18,101 nt of DNA from an archaeon (GCA_016550405.1 JABXGX010000045.1:1-18101), one strand, 5' to 3'; numbered from the stretch's first letter, positions 6,373 to 14,291 are shown. The notes: generated by a model not told the origin, from the sequence alone. Numbers and translations are program-made.

Positions 6373-8559
6373 ATGCGATTATTTAGTCCCACGAAATTCA
6401 TCGCAATTCTATTGATTGTGCCTTTATTATTGAGTGTATTGTTTGGCCCTCTCTTCTCAAGGTTTTCAGTTTATCCAGAAGAGGAACCTCCAAAGTTCTC
6501 TTCAGCCCCTATGGGAATCAGCGCTCAGTTGATTTACCCAAACATTGGTCGAGCTGCAATAGTCTTGAATGGTTCACTGGTAGAAGTGCAACTTCGTGGT
6601 CCAAATAATATCTCTTCATGGGATTTCACACTCTTCAGGGAATATCAATCCTATTCTATCACACATGGAACACCAAGTTTCAATAGTACAACAGGTATTT
6701 GGAGTGTCAATATCAGTATCCCTGGAAATGCAGCCTGGGATTTGTACAACCTCAATGTTACGATTTCAGATGGGCTTTCTCAATTAAATATCCAAGAATG
6801 GAATGCTGTACAAGTCCGCCATTCATTCTCTGAAAACTTCACTATTGTCCACGTTACAGATACTCACTTCTTTCCGCAATCAGGTGATTACAGTACTAAA
6901 CTCCGAGGTGCACAATATCAGGCGGCTCTTGCTGGAGCTGACCTGATGATTCTAACGGGTGATTGCACTGATGATGGCGAAGAAGGTTCATTTCAATATC
7001 TACGGAACGTCATGCGGGAAAGCCGCGTTCCCTATCTAGTAGGACCTGGTAATCACGATCGTGATAGCACAGGTCCCACCTTTCGCCTATACAAATCCTT
7101 CTTTGGAACTGATTACTATACGGCTACTATTGGACCTGATATATTCATCATTATGGCTAATACCTATCAACAAACCGCAAGCAATTATCGCTTTAATTTC
7201 ACACAACTAGGATGGATTGAAAGAGATTTAGCAGCAAGTTCAGCGAAAACTAAGATTGTGGCTGGACACGCCCCAATGATTCAACCTGATTCAGACGATT
7301 ACTTCATGCAATACGATGAAGCAGTTGAGCTTCAACGTATCGCTCGTGAAAACAATATGACAGTATATCTGAGTGGTCATCGTCACAATGATCGAGTGGA
7401 TCTAATCAATGGTACGCACTTCATTTTAACTACCACCCTCGGCGGATCTGTATGGACGCTTCCAACTGATCCTGGTCATCATCGCAACGGATTTCGAAGA
7501 TTGGTCTTTGAGAAGAATAATCTAACTTCTTGGAGTTGGACTAACTGGAACTGGTCTCAACCTTGGGATGAGGTTAAGGTCAATCGCCAGCGAACTAGTT
7601 TTCTCTCACAAGTCTCAGGCGGGTATATGCAAATTATTAATAATTTGACAACTCCGCTAATTGACCAACAAGTAGATTTCTTACTCGAACCATTAAGTGG
7701 ACCTGATATCTATCAAATTGATGGTGGAACCTCAATTTCTACGAGTAATGGAAGTACATCCTGGTTCCTTCGGGCAAGCGTTGATGTTCCTGTTGATGGA
7801 GTAGCAACGCTTCGGGTTTTTCCAAGTAATGCCCAGTCACCTACCATTGAAAGTGTCACCTATCCTGACCCAGGGTTTACAGAGACCGTTTCGCAAATAT
7901 TTTCAGAAGTAACGAATCCGATAAGTGGAGTTGAACGCGTTGAACTCAACCTATCGATAGATTCGAATCCATTTTCGCTAGTACGAATGAGCCAAGTTGG
8001 TACTGATCTATTCCGTTATTACCAGTTTTTTGTAACTCGAACAACTTTGGTCTTTTCTGTTTTAGCCACTGATTTTTCCGGGCAAATAACAACTTCATCA
8101 CAATATAGCTTCCTTGTGACTAGTCAACCGAGTCCACCGATTTTAGCGAATCCTGGTGAAGTAAGTTTGACGGGGAATGTCACCTTAGGTTGGACATCTA
8201 GTGTTGACGATGATGGAACTATCGATTACTATACGGTGCAAGTCAGTGATGATAGTGATTTCACCAATATCCTCAATGAAGAAGATGCTACTGGAACAAC
8301 AACGACCATTTATGGCTTGACTAACAACACTTACTTCTTCCGTGTTCAATCAGTTGATAATGATTTAGCGGCGAGTGACTGGAGTAATACCCAAAATGTT
8401 ACTGTCTCAATACCTCCAACTACAACTCCTCCCCCACCTCCTCCCCCACCACCTATTAATTGGACCTTAGTCTTGATGGCTGGTGGCGTAGTTGGGGTTG
8501 TCGTCATTATTGGTGGAGTTGTTTATTTCATTCGATTCCGCAGAGCAAAACCCGAGTAA
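6373..8559 (+). CDS. Surface-anchored calcineurin-like metallophosphoesterase with FN3-like domain
   Basis: Numbered from the ATG at 6373 the product is 728 residues. A signal peptide (about 1-32, MRLFSPTKF then a hydrophobic run) is followed by a beta-rich region and the phosphoesterase domain (about 155-360). All five metal/phosphate motifs are present: D163-T-H165, G196-D-C-T-D-D201, G226-N-H-D229, G298-H299 and G335-H-R-H338. A second beta-sandwich follows, then an FN3-like domain (585-680), a TTTPPPPPP stalk, a membrane helix (697-720) and RFRRAKPE. It should hydrolyse phosphomono- or diesters outside the cell. An ATG at 6283 would add 30 residues ahead of the signal peptide. I prefer 6373, which has GGTGG seven bases upstream and leaves the signal peptide at the N-terminus. 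A TATA-like TTTTATCTA at 6247 could also serve the longer form, so the start is not certain. Confidence 0.88.
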   Translation: MRLFSPTKFIAILLIVPLLLSVLFGPLFSRFSVYPEEEPPKFSSAPMGISAQLIYPNIGRAAIVLNGSLVEVQLRGPNNISSWDFTLFREYQSYSITHGTPSFNSTTGIWSVNISIPGNAAWDLYNLNVTISDGLSQLNIQEWNAVQVRHSFSENFTIVHVTDTHFFPQSGDYSTKLRGAQYQAALAGADLMILTGDCTDDGEEGSFQYLRNVMRESRVPYLVGPGNHDRDSTGPTFRLYKSFFGTDYYTATIGPDIFIIMANTYQQTASNYRFNFTQLGWIERDLAASSAKTKIVAGHAPMIQPDSDDYFMQYDEAVELQRIARENNMTVYLSGHRHNDRVDLINGTHFILTTTLGGSVWTLPTDPGHHRNGFRRLVFEKNNLTSWSWTNWNWSQPWDEVKVNRQRTSFLSQVSGGYMQIINNLTTPLIDQQVDFLLEPLSGPDIYQIDGGTSISTSNGSTSWFLRASVDVPVDGVATLRVFPSNAQSPTIESVTYPDPGFTETVSQIFSEVTNPISGVERVELNLSIDSNPFSLVRMSQVGTDLFRYYQFFVTRTTLVFSVLATDFSGQITTSSQYSFLVTSQPSPPILANPGEVSLTGNVTLGWTSSVDDDGTIDYYTVQVSDDSDFTNILNEEDATGTTTTIYGLTNNTYFFRVQSVDNDLAASDWSNTQNVTVSIPPTTTPPPPPPPPPINWTLVLMAGGVVGVVVIIGGVVYFIRFRRAKPE

Positions 8560-8658
8560 TGTGAAGGTTTGAAAGGTGTTCTAAAGCGTAGTACAGCCGA
8601 TTATACAATGCAGATTGGGAAAAGTTAAAAGCAGGCATAATTCAGGGAAATCAGTACA

Positions 8659-8688
8659 TGACGTCATAGTATATAAGAGAGTGACGTC
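8659..8688 (+). promoter_or_regulatory. TATA box flanked by two TGACGTC elements (candidate operator)
   Basis: TGACGTCA (8659-8666, a perfect palindrome) and TGACGTC (8682-8688) lie 23 bases apart, start to start, on either side of AGTATATAAGA (8668-8678). The TATA box is placed for initiation near 8700, about 15 bases before the ATG at 8715. A factor bound at both sites would block TBP/TFB access, so repression is the simplest reading. The regulator is unknown. Confidence 0.6.
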
Positions 8689-8714
8689 GAATACTCTTTG
8701 AGTGTGGAAAATTT

Positions 8715-10325
8715 ATGCTCTCACCAATTCGTAAAACGCAGTTATTCACACTGTTCTTCTTGGGGGTACTTGTCTTTAGCGGAACCATTGTCCTAAGTAA
8801 CAATTCAGTTTCGGCTATTTCATCCAATACCTCAATAACGACAGATAAGTTAACTCCCAATGAATCATTTGCACTGGAATCCAATCCAACTCCAAATGGA
8901 AAGATGCAACCAGTGACGTTGAAAATTATTACACGGCATAGCACAACTATACAGCTATATATGGAGACAGCGTTCCTTGCAAGTCAACAAGCTACTGACA
9001 ATAATATTGTCGACATTCAGTGGACCCAACCTGGTGCCGAATACTGGCCAACAGTAATTCCCACATATAATCCAGATATCGCATGGGGTGGTGGGCCCTC
9101 TCTTTTCGACACGATTGACATGCTCGGATATCTCAAACCGATGAACAGCACATATATGGATTCAGTCATGAGCCGCATCCCTGATGATATGGCCGGTTCT
9201 CCAATGAAACGCTTCGATGAGAACATGGATGTTATCTGGGCTGCTGCCGCAATCAGCTCATTTGGGTTCACGATTAACAAACCCTGGCTTGATGATAAGG
9301 GTCTTCCTTATCCAACTCACTGGGAAAATCTGACCAGCTTCGAGTTTGGCGGCCTTTTACCGGCACCTACGGTTGCCATGGGAAACTCTCCGGGCACAAC
9401 GAGTAACACAAAGATCTATGAGATCATTCTCCAACGATTCGGTTGGGAGAAGGGCTGGGAAACCCTTAGCCGCATGGCTGCAAATGGTCGGATTTACAGT
9501 GGATCCGTTGAAACACAAAATGCAGTTGAAGTCGGGGAAGTTGGAGTCTCTATGTCCATTGACTTCTATGGCTACACAACAGCCTTACGGAATCCAGGAA
9601 CAGAGTATATTATTCCCCAAAATGGATCAATCATTAATGGTGATCCCATTGCACTTTGTACTACTGGAACTAGTATAGCAAATGCGTCCGAGTCGTTCAT
9701 CGACTGGGTTCTAAGTCCGGAAGGTCAGCAAATCTGGCTTCATGAGGACATTAACCGTATGCCGATTCTGGAGGACGCCTTTCTCCTTGACAAACTGAAT
9801 CCCATCAATCCTTCATTAGGAGCACGTGATGATCTCTACGCATTCTATAATACAACTTTGCAAAACCTCAGCATTGAATTTGATGATCCCCTCTCTCTCT
9901 CCTACGAATACTCTTTGATGTTCTACTTTGAATCGGTAATTACTGATGCACATGAAAAACTTGTTGATTGCTGGGGCGCGATTCTCGATGCTCTTAGTGC
10001 CGGATGGATCACTGAGACTGAAGCTGAAGATTTTGCTGGAATGATGGCAGCACCAGTAAGTTGGAACGATGGAGCAAACACGTTTAACGAGTCTTACGCT
10101 ATTTCGATTAATGGACAGATGGGCTCAAGTTCCTCGTTCCGAAGCAATATGCAGAGTACTTGGACTGATGCAGCGAATGACCAATATGACTATGTGCGTA
10201 GTCTGATTCCAACAGGACCTGGTGCACCTCCTCCACCGATTCCGGGCTTTCCTGCCATCTCTCTGGTCATCGGTGTTGCTGCTGCGTTAGGAATCGGGCT
10301 CTATGTTCGCCGAAGAAGGGAGTAA
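8715..10325 (+). CDS. ABC importer solute-binding protein, tail-anchored (Fe(III)/2-AEP/thiamine type)
   Basis: The product is 536 residues. The signal peptide (about 1-35) starts MLSPIRKTQ. The body reads as a type II periplasmic-binding fold of the family that holds Fe(III), thiamine and 2-aminoethylphosphonate binding proteins: VTLKIITRHS as the first strand, PDIAWGGGPS as the hinge-side loop, SGSVETQNAVEVGEVGVSMS (from residue 262) as the typical S-G-x-x-x-x-x-x-A-V-x-x-G-E turn, and FIDWVLSPEGQQIW near the end of the fold. After an extra helical region the protein ends in PPPPIPGFP (505-513), a hydrophobic helix and RRRRE, so it is held to the outer membrane face rather than lipidated. 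Permease and ATPase genes follow on the same strand. The substrate cannot be fixed from sequence; phosphonate, Fe(III) and polyamine-like ligands all remain possible. Confidence 0.85.
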   Translation: MLSPIRKTQLFTLFFLGVLVFSGTIVLSNNSVSAISSNTSITTDKLTPNESFALESNPTPNGKMQPVTLKIITRHSTTIQLYMETAFLASQQATDNNIVDIQWTQPGAEYWPTVIPTYNPDIAWGGGPSLFDTIDMLGYLKPMNSTYMDSVMSRIPDDMAGSPMKRFDENMDVIWAAAAISSFGFTINKPWLDDKGLPYPTHWENLTSFEFGGLLPAPTVAMGNSPGTTSNTKIYEIILQRFGWEKGWETLSRMAANGRIYSGSVETQNAVEVGEVGVSMSIDFYGYTTALRNPGTEYIIPQNGSIINGDPIALCTTGTSIANASESFIDWVLSPEGQQIWLHEDINRMPILEDAFLLDKLNPINPSLGARDDLYAFYNTTLQNLSIEFDDPLSLSYEYSLMFYFESVITDAHEKLVDCWGAILDALSAGWITETEAEDFAGMMAAPVSWNDGANTFNESYAISINGQMGSSSSFRSNMQSTWTDAANDQYDYVRSLIPTGPGAPPPPIPGFPAISLVIGVAAALGIGLYVRRRRE

Positions 10326-10346
10326 TTCACTTCCTTCTCCCTCTAC

Positions 10347-10354
10347 TTTTTTTT
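10347..10354 (+). terminator. Oligo-T terminator after the binding-protein gene
   Basis: Eight T in a row lie 22 bases after the binding-protein stop codon, with a pyrimidine-rich stretch before them. Oligo-T alone can terminate archaeal RNA polymerase. It would separate a highly expressed binding-protein mRNA from the permease-ATPase part, and a TATA-like ATTATTTAAGG (10368-10378) follows it. Confidence 0.45.
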
Positions 10355-10414
10355 ATTCGAGTATATGATTATTTAAGGAAGATACACACTAAAAATTCAC
10401 TTCCCTGCCTAAAA

Positions 10415-10432
10415 CGACTTGAAAGTCGGTGG
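10415..10432 (+). promoter_or_regulatory. Small hairpin touching the ribosome binding site of the permease gene
   Basis: CGACT-TGAA-AGTCG (10415-10428) is a 5-bp stem with a tetraloop, and its last G is the first base of GGTGG (10428-10432). The GTG start is at 10438, five bases on. It may tune translation of the permease; the stem is short. Confidence 0.3.
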
Positions 10433-10437
10433 AATGA

Positions 10438-12528
10438 GTGACGAATTCAGAATCTAAAACAACAGAATCTGAACAGTATGATTCCACATTTGAGGAGAAA
10501 TGGCGCAATTTAATAAGCGGATCTGCCTTGCGCCTCCGAGCAAGAGAGTATAAGGATAAGCTCGAGAATCAATTTTTCCTCTTCCGACGTGAAATGGACT
10601 GGTTCTCAAATATACAATTAATCGCTGTTCTTGTATTGTTTTCCATCTTTTTACTTGCTCCCATAGCGACGGTGATGATTACTGCGTTTACGTTTGAAGG
10701 GCAAATTTCCATATATTGGATAAACGAAGTCTTTGCCACCTCCATTCACTGGCCAATGACACAGCTTTTTCCTGGTTTAGCCCCAATAGCAGAAGCAGTT
10801 GATGGACTTCGCAACCCCGATACAGCTGAGAATGCCTGGGCTACATTGCAAGCAATTATGGGAAGCAACCTTGTTCCTCTTCACTACCATCACATTGGTT
10901 GGCTCTTTGAGGTACAGGGGCGTTTTATTGATTGGTCACCCGGCGCATCTGCGTTCTATATTGCTGGTGTCGATGCTGGATCTATTATTAATTCATTGTA
11001 CTCTGCTTTCCTAACAACTATTTTTGCTACATCGATTGGAGTCGTTTTAGCGTTTATCATGGCTCGCTATGAGTTTCGCGGGAAAACGATTCTACGTATT
11101 GCACTTCTAGTTCCCCTCCTTGCCATACCCTTTGTAGGCGCTGTTGGACTGTTACGAATGATTAGTCTTGATGGTACTATCAATTATTTTCTATACTCAG
11201 TCTTTGGGTTCAGAATTGTCATTGATGGCTTAGCTGCAGTGATATTAGTTCAGACGCTTCATTTCTTCTCTCTCACATATCTCTCAGCTTATGGGGCCTT
11301 CCAGAATATTGATCCGACTTTAGAAGAATCTGCTGAGAATATGGGTGCAAAAGGATTCACACTTTTTAGAAAAGTAACATTTCCATTAGCATTACCTGGA
11401 ATTGAAGCTGGTGCAATTCTCACCTTTATTTTAGCCATTGAAGATTTAGGGACACTGATTGTCTATGAAGGGAGTACTCAAGTAAAGCACACTTTGACTT
11501 ATCAAATATTTGACAATATATGGGCCCCAACTGGCACAGTGGAAGGAATCGCTACAGCCTTGGGTGTTATTCTACTTATCATCGCCATGATCAGTTTCTT
11601 CTTTATTCGTCGTTACATGTCTTTACGACATTATGCAATGATGAGTAAAGGTGGAACGTGGAATCCACGATTTACCAAAGCCCGATGGTTCCATTACCTT
11701 ATCTTCTACGGTTTTATTATCGTAGTACTTGCCTTTGCACTCCTTCCACACATAGGTGTATTCTTACTTGCATTTGCTGCACCTGGATCATGGGGGACGG
11801 GTGATCCCATTCCTACCACTTTCTGGATTGGTAACTTCCTAAGGATGTTTGTTGACCCTGAGTTCTTTGGATCAATTGTGAATAGTTTGATGTATAGTGC
11901 AGTTGCCGTAGTCATTATTGTGCTTGTTGGGACAGGGGCCGCCTATATAGTTGCGAGGAAAAAAATACCAGGACGTGAAGCATTAGATCTCCTTGTTACG
12001 ATGCCCATTGCTCTACCAGGAATTGTTATTGCAATCGGGTATCTCATCTTTTTCTCAAATGCCCCTCCCTTCAATCTATTTCTAAGTCCGGTTCTATTCT
12101 TTTCACCGATATTCTTGATAACATTCTCATATACAGTTCGTAAATTCCCGTTCACCGTTCGGTCAACATATGCTGGACTGCAACAGACTCATGTTGAACT
12201 CGAAGAGGCTGCGCAGAATCTTGGTGCGAGCCGTGTACGAGTTTTTGGTGGAATCGTTCTCCCCATAATTGGAGCAAGCATCTTAGCCGGAGCAATGATG
12301 TCATTTGTCTATTGTATGTCAGAAGTTAGCACGAGTATTGTGTTAGGAGATATCAATTCTACTTGGGGACCTATAACTTGGAAAATGCAGTCTGCTCTGG
12401 GAGCAATTGCAATGGGCCAATCCATGGCTGCTGCAATGGGTGTGCTATTAATGGTTATTCAAATTATTGTGATGGCAATCGTAAATATTGTCTTGAAGCG
12501 TCGGTCAGAAGCACTAATTGGAATCTAA
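10438..12528 (+). CDS. ABC importer permease with two fused permease modules
   Basis: The product is 696 residues with two permease modules in one chain, as in FbpB/ThiP/PhnU-type importers. A charged cytoplasmic N-terminus (1-55) leads to helix 1 (about 59-85), then a large outside loop (about 86-180). Module one carries the EAA loop E296-E-S-A-E-N-M-G303 with a following FPLALPGI. Module two begins near residue 417 and carries E589-E-A-A-Q-N-L-G596 with VLPIIGASI. Both EAA loops would contact the ATPase encoded next. The start is GTG at 10438, supported by GGTGG five bases upstream; no in-frame ATG occurs before the charged N-terminal region ends. The gap to the ATPase start is only 18 bases, so the two genes are almost surely co-transcribed. 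One chain would form the whole channel, with an ATPase dimer below. Confidence 0.92.
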   Translation: MTNSESKTTESEQYDSTFEEKWRNLISGSALRLRAREYKDKLENQFFLFRREMDWFSNIQLIAVLVLFSIFLLAPIATVMITAFTFEGQISIYWINEVFATSIHWPMTQLFPGLAPIAEAVDGLRNPDTAENAWATLQAIMGSNLVPLHYHHIGWLFEVQGRFIDWSPGASAFYIAGVDAGSIINSLYSAFLTTIFATSIGVVLAFIMARYEFRGKTILRIALLVPLLAIPFVGAVGLLRMISLDGTINYFLYSVFGFRIVIDGLAAVILVQTLHFFSLTYLSAYGAFQNIDPTLEESAENMGAKGFTLFRKVTFPLALPGIEAGAILTFILAIEDLGTLIVYEGSTQVKHTLTYQIFDNIWAPTGTVEGIATALGVILLIIAMISFFFIRRYMSLRHYAMMSKGGTWNPRFTKARWFHYLIFYGFIIVVLAFALLPHIGVFLLAFAAPGSWGTGDPIPTTFWIGNFLRMFVDPEFFGSIVNSLMYSAVAVVIIVLVGTGAAYIVARKKIPGREALDLLVTMPIALPGIVIAIGYLIFFSNAPPFNLFLSPVLFFSPIFLITFSYTVRKFPFTVRSTYAGLQQTHVELEEAAQNLGASRVRVFGGIVLPIIGASILAGAMMSFVYCMSEVSTSIVLGDINSTWGPITWKMQSALGAIAMGQSMAAAMGVLLMVIQIIVMAIVNIVLKRRSEALIGI

Positions 12529-12546
12529 AAATTGGGTGATATAAAA

Positions 12547-13677
12547 ATGGTAAATATCAATTTGAAGGACATCACCAAGACCTTTGGTGAAGTTGTAGCG
12601 GTAGATGATGTTTCAATTGAAATAGATGAAGGCGAGTTGTTCACTTTACTTGGTCCCTCTGGTTGTGGAAAAACGACCCTTCTTCGAGTAGTTGCGGGGT
12701 TCTATCATCCTGATGAGGGTCAAGTATTCTTCGATGAAAATGATGTGACAAATCTACCTCCTCACAAACGCGAGACTGGCATGGTTTTTCAAAATTATGC
12801 CATCTGGCCACACATGCGCGTATTTGATAATGTTGCCTTTGGATTGAAAATCCGAAAACTTCCGAAAAGTGAAATCGAAAAACGAGTCCATGAGATTCTT
12901 GAAGCAGTACGACTTGGTGGTTTTGAAGACCGTACGCCTTTTCAACTTAGTGGTGGTCAACAACAACGTGTTGCTCTTGCTCGGGCATTGGTGATTAATC
13001 CGCATGTACTATTGCTTGATGAACCGTTAAGTAATCTCGATGCAAAGCTACGTCTTGAAATGCGACACGAGTTGAAGCGTATTCAACAAGAGTTTGGAAC
13101 TACAACCATTTATGTGACGCATGATCAGGAAGAAGCTTTGAGTATTTCCAGTCGCGTCGCTATATTGAATTATGGAAAGCTAATGCAACTTGGTAATCCA
13201 CGGGAAATATATGAGGAACCTCAGAATCTTTTCGTCGCTGATTTCATTGGATCAAGCACTTTCCTTCCAATTACTATTACCCAACCAAATGGTGGCGAAA
13301 TTAAAGGGAAGACACCTTGGGGACTGGAATTAAGTGGTCGAACACCAGTAACAGGCTATACCTTCAAAAAGGGTCAAGAAGCTTTTGTCGCTATTCGGCC
13401 AGAGGATTTCAAGGTTCGAACACCCGAAGAAAGTTTTAACACAATACCAGGCAAAGTAGTTAGCGTTGTCTTTACTGGTCGGTATAATGATGTACGTGCC
13501 GATATTGGGGGCTCAAATCTTGCGCAAGCCGAAATCGATGCAACTCGTATAATAAAGAGTGGCGATCAACTTTCTCTTCACGTCTTAGAGAGGGACACAA
13601 TAATCTTACCCGCTGAACAGGATCCCTTTGCTGAACGTGTTCGGGAAATCATCACTGGAGCTGCCGCCGCAGATTAA
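12547..13677 (+). CDS. ABC importer ATPase (PotA/FbpC type)
   Basis: With the ATG at 12547 the product is 376 residues. Motifs in order: Walker A GPSGCGKT (36-43), Q-loop Gln82, signature LSGGQ (134-138), Walker B LLLDEP (155-160), D-loop SNLD (162-165) and switch His192 in YVTHDQEEA. The C-terminal third (about 230-370), with VAIRPEDFKV, is the regulatory/TOBE-like domain usual in the PotA/FbpC/MalK branch. It energises the two-module permease just upstream. A TTG at 12532 would add five residues, but GGTGAT at 12535-12540 is a good ribosome binding site six bases before the ATG, so the ATG is chosen. All catalytic residues are present. The NYAIWPHM segment after the Q-loop is ordinary for the family and does not settle the substrate. 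Confidence 0.93.
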   Translation: MVNINLKDITKTFGEVVAVDDVSIEIDEGELFTLLGPSGCGKTTLLRVVAGFYHPDEGQVFFDENDVTNLPPHKRETGMVFQNYAIWPHMRVFDNVAFGLKIRKLPKSEIEKRVHEILEAVRLGGFEDRTPFQLSGGQQQRVALARALVINPHVLLLDEPLSNLDAKLRLEMRHELKRIQQEFGTTTIYVTHDQEEALSISSRVAILNYGKLMQLGNPREIYEEPQNLFVADFIGSSTFLPITITQPNGGEIKGKTPWGLELSGRTPVTGYTFKKGQEAFVAIRPEDFKVRTPEESFNTIPGKVVSVVFTGRYNDVRADIGGSNLAQAEIDATRIIKSGDQLSLHVLERDTIILPAEQDPFAERVREIITGAAAAD

Positions 13678-13687
13678 ATGCGTGAAT

Positions 13688-13709
13688 GAAATTAATGGCA
13701 TTTAATTTC
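13688..13709 (+). terminator. A/T-rich hairpin after the importer ATPase
   Basis: GAAATTAA (13688-13695) pairs with TTAATTTC (13702-13709) around a TGGCAT loop, 10 bases past the ATPase stop. It may end the permease-ATPase transcript. No long T-run follows, so this is tentative. Confidence 0.35.
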
Positions 13710-13883
13710 TCATCAAACGATCTTCGCGATGGGCGTCTGAAAAACCTCCAAGTGCAATACGCCGGTTGTCCAACCTGAGACGCTGTTTGTTTCACCGGCA
13801 CCCCTTAGGTACATAAGCAAGAACTGGACGATTATTCCGTGTTCACGGGGCATTTCTTGCACGAAGCTGGTGCCGTTTTTAGC
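13710..13883. other. Gene-free stretch before the small archaeal-family gene
   Basis: I find no convincing gene here on either strand. The G+C content rises compared with the importer genes. GCCGG (near 13762) and CCGGC (near 13796) face each other, and a short GCAC/GTGC hairpin followed by TTTTT lies near 13857-13880. No tRNA, C/D box RNA or repeat array is recognisable. It may be part of a transferred segment that continues into the next gene. Confidence 0.3.
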
Positions 13884-13912
13884 CGTGTGTCTTGTCACAC
13901 GCTAGTGGTGTG
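13884..13912 (+). promoter_or_regulatory. Possible alternative hairpins over a ribosome binding site
   Basis: CACAC at 13896-13900 can pair with GTGTG upstream (13885-13889; CGTGTG/CACACG, 6 bp, loop TCTTGT) or with GTGTG downstream (13908-13912). The downstream pairing would hide the GGTG (13907-13910) that serves the ATG at 13917, and the upstream pairing would free it. The stems are short, so chance is possible. Confidence 0.3.
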
Positions 13913-13916
13913 CCTG

Positions 13917-14234
13917 ATGGGACGTACAGTACCTACCTATCGATTGCAGCTAGAGAAAGAACGCCGTCGTTGGGGACTTTTCCGCGCCGCCTTACGTGCT
14001 GACGAGCAATCTGCGTTTGACAACCTATTCGTATATGCCAGGACCTACGCGGATGCAGCCAGCGCTGTGGCACGCCCATGCCCCTCGGAAGCCGTGTTTA
14101 TGTCGATGATTTTGGGGCTCTACCAGGAGGTGCAGCGTCTTCGGCTGGCTCTTGCCACTGCAGCAGGGCATGCCAGTTCGATTACAAACCATAATTATCA
14201 TAGATATGTACGCAGAGTTCAGGCGGAATTATGA
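13917..14234 (+). CDS. Small conserved archaeal protein, MGRT-x-PT family
   Basis: The product is 105 residues beginning MGRTVPTYRLQLEKE, followed by RRWGLFRAALRADEQSAFD, YARTYADAAS and a helical FMSMILGLYQEVQRLR. This matches my memory of a short archaeal family that starts MGRT(N/V)PT and has a W-x-x-[FY]R-x-ALR...FD core, listed, I believe, as DUF8156; its function is unknown. The sequence predicts a small, mainly helical, soluble protein. The start is the ATG at 13917, with GGTG six bases upstream. An open frame 26 codons longer exists, but it does not look like family sequence. The gene is visibly more G+C-rich than its neighbours (40 of 60 bases at 14041-14100 against 23 of 60 at 12601-12660), which suggests recent transfer. 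No integrase or transposase lies nearby. Confidence 0.6.
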   Translation: MGRTVPTYRLQLEKERRRWGLFRAALRADEQSAFDNLFVYARTYADAASAVARPCPSEAVFMSMILGLYQEVQRLRLALATAAGHASSITNHNYHRYVRRVQAEL

Positions 14235-14276
14235 TCTACTTGTTCCCGAATTGCCTTAACCATTCAGCTTTTAACA

Positions 14277-14291
14277 CACTCTTCCAGAGTG
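14277..14291 (+). other. Short hairpin ahead of the serine hydrolase gene
   Basis: CACTCT-TCC-AGAGTG is a 6-bp stem with a 3-base loop, about 40 bases after the previous stop. An in-frame GTG at 14289 lies inside it, which is one reason not to use that GTG as the start. It may end the upstream transcript, although no T-run follows. Confidence 0.3.

Noticed and set aside
8651..8944. Leftward open frame of 97 residues over the promoter and start of the binding-protein gene
   Set aside because: It covers the TATA box and the signal peptide of a well-supported gene and looks like a shadow of it.
10324..10404. Direct repeat AATTCACTTCC at 10324-10334 and 10394-10404
   Set aside because: Only 11 bases, one copy inside the binding-protein stop region and the other near the next promoter; it can be chance and no site type is suggested.
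10434..10457. A seven-codon frame (MSDEFRI, then stop) overlapping the start of the permease gene, as a leader peptide
   Set aside because: It is very short, out of frame and has no support beyond an ATG; the GTG at 10438 already has a ribosome binding site.
13710..13840. C/D box or other small RNA in the gene-free stretch
   Set aside because: No proper C box, D box or stable stem with closing pairs could be read.
13713..13898. Leftward 61-residue open frame in the gap before the small archaeal-family gene
   Set aside because: It matches no family, has no ribosome binding site and overlaps the leader of the rightward gene.
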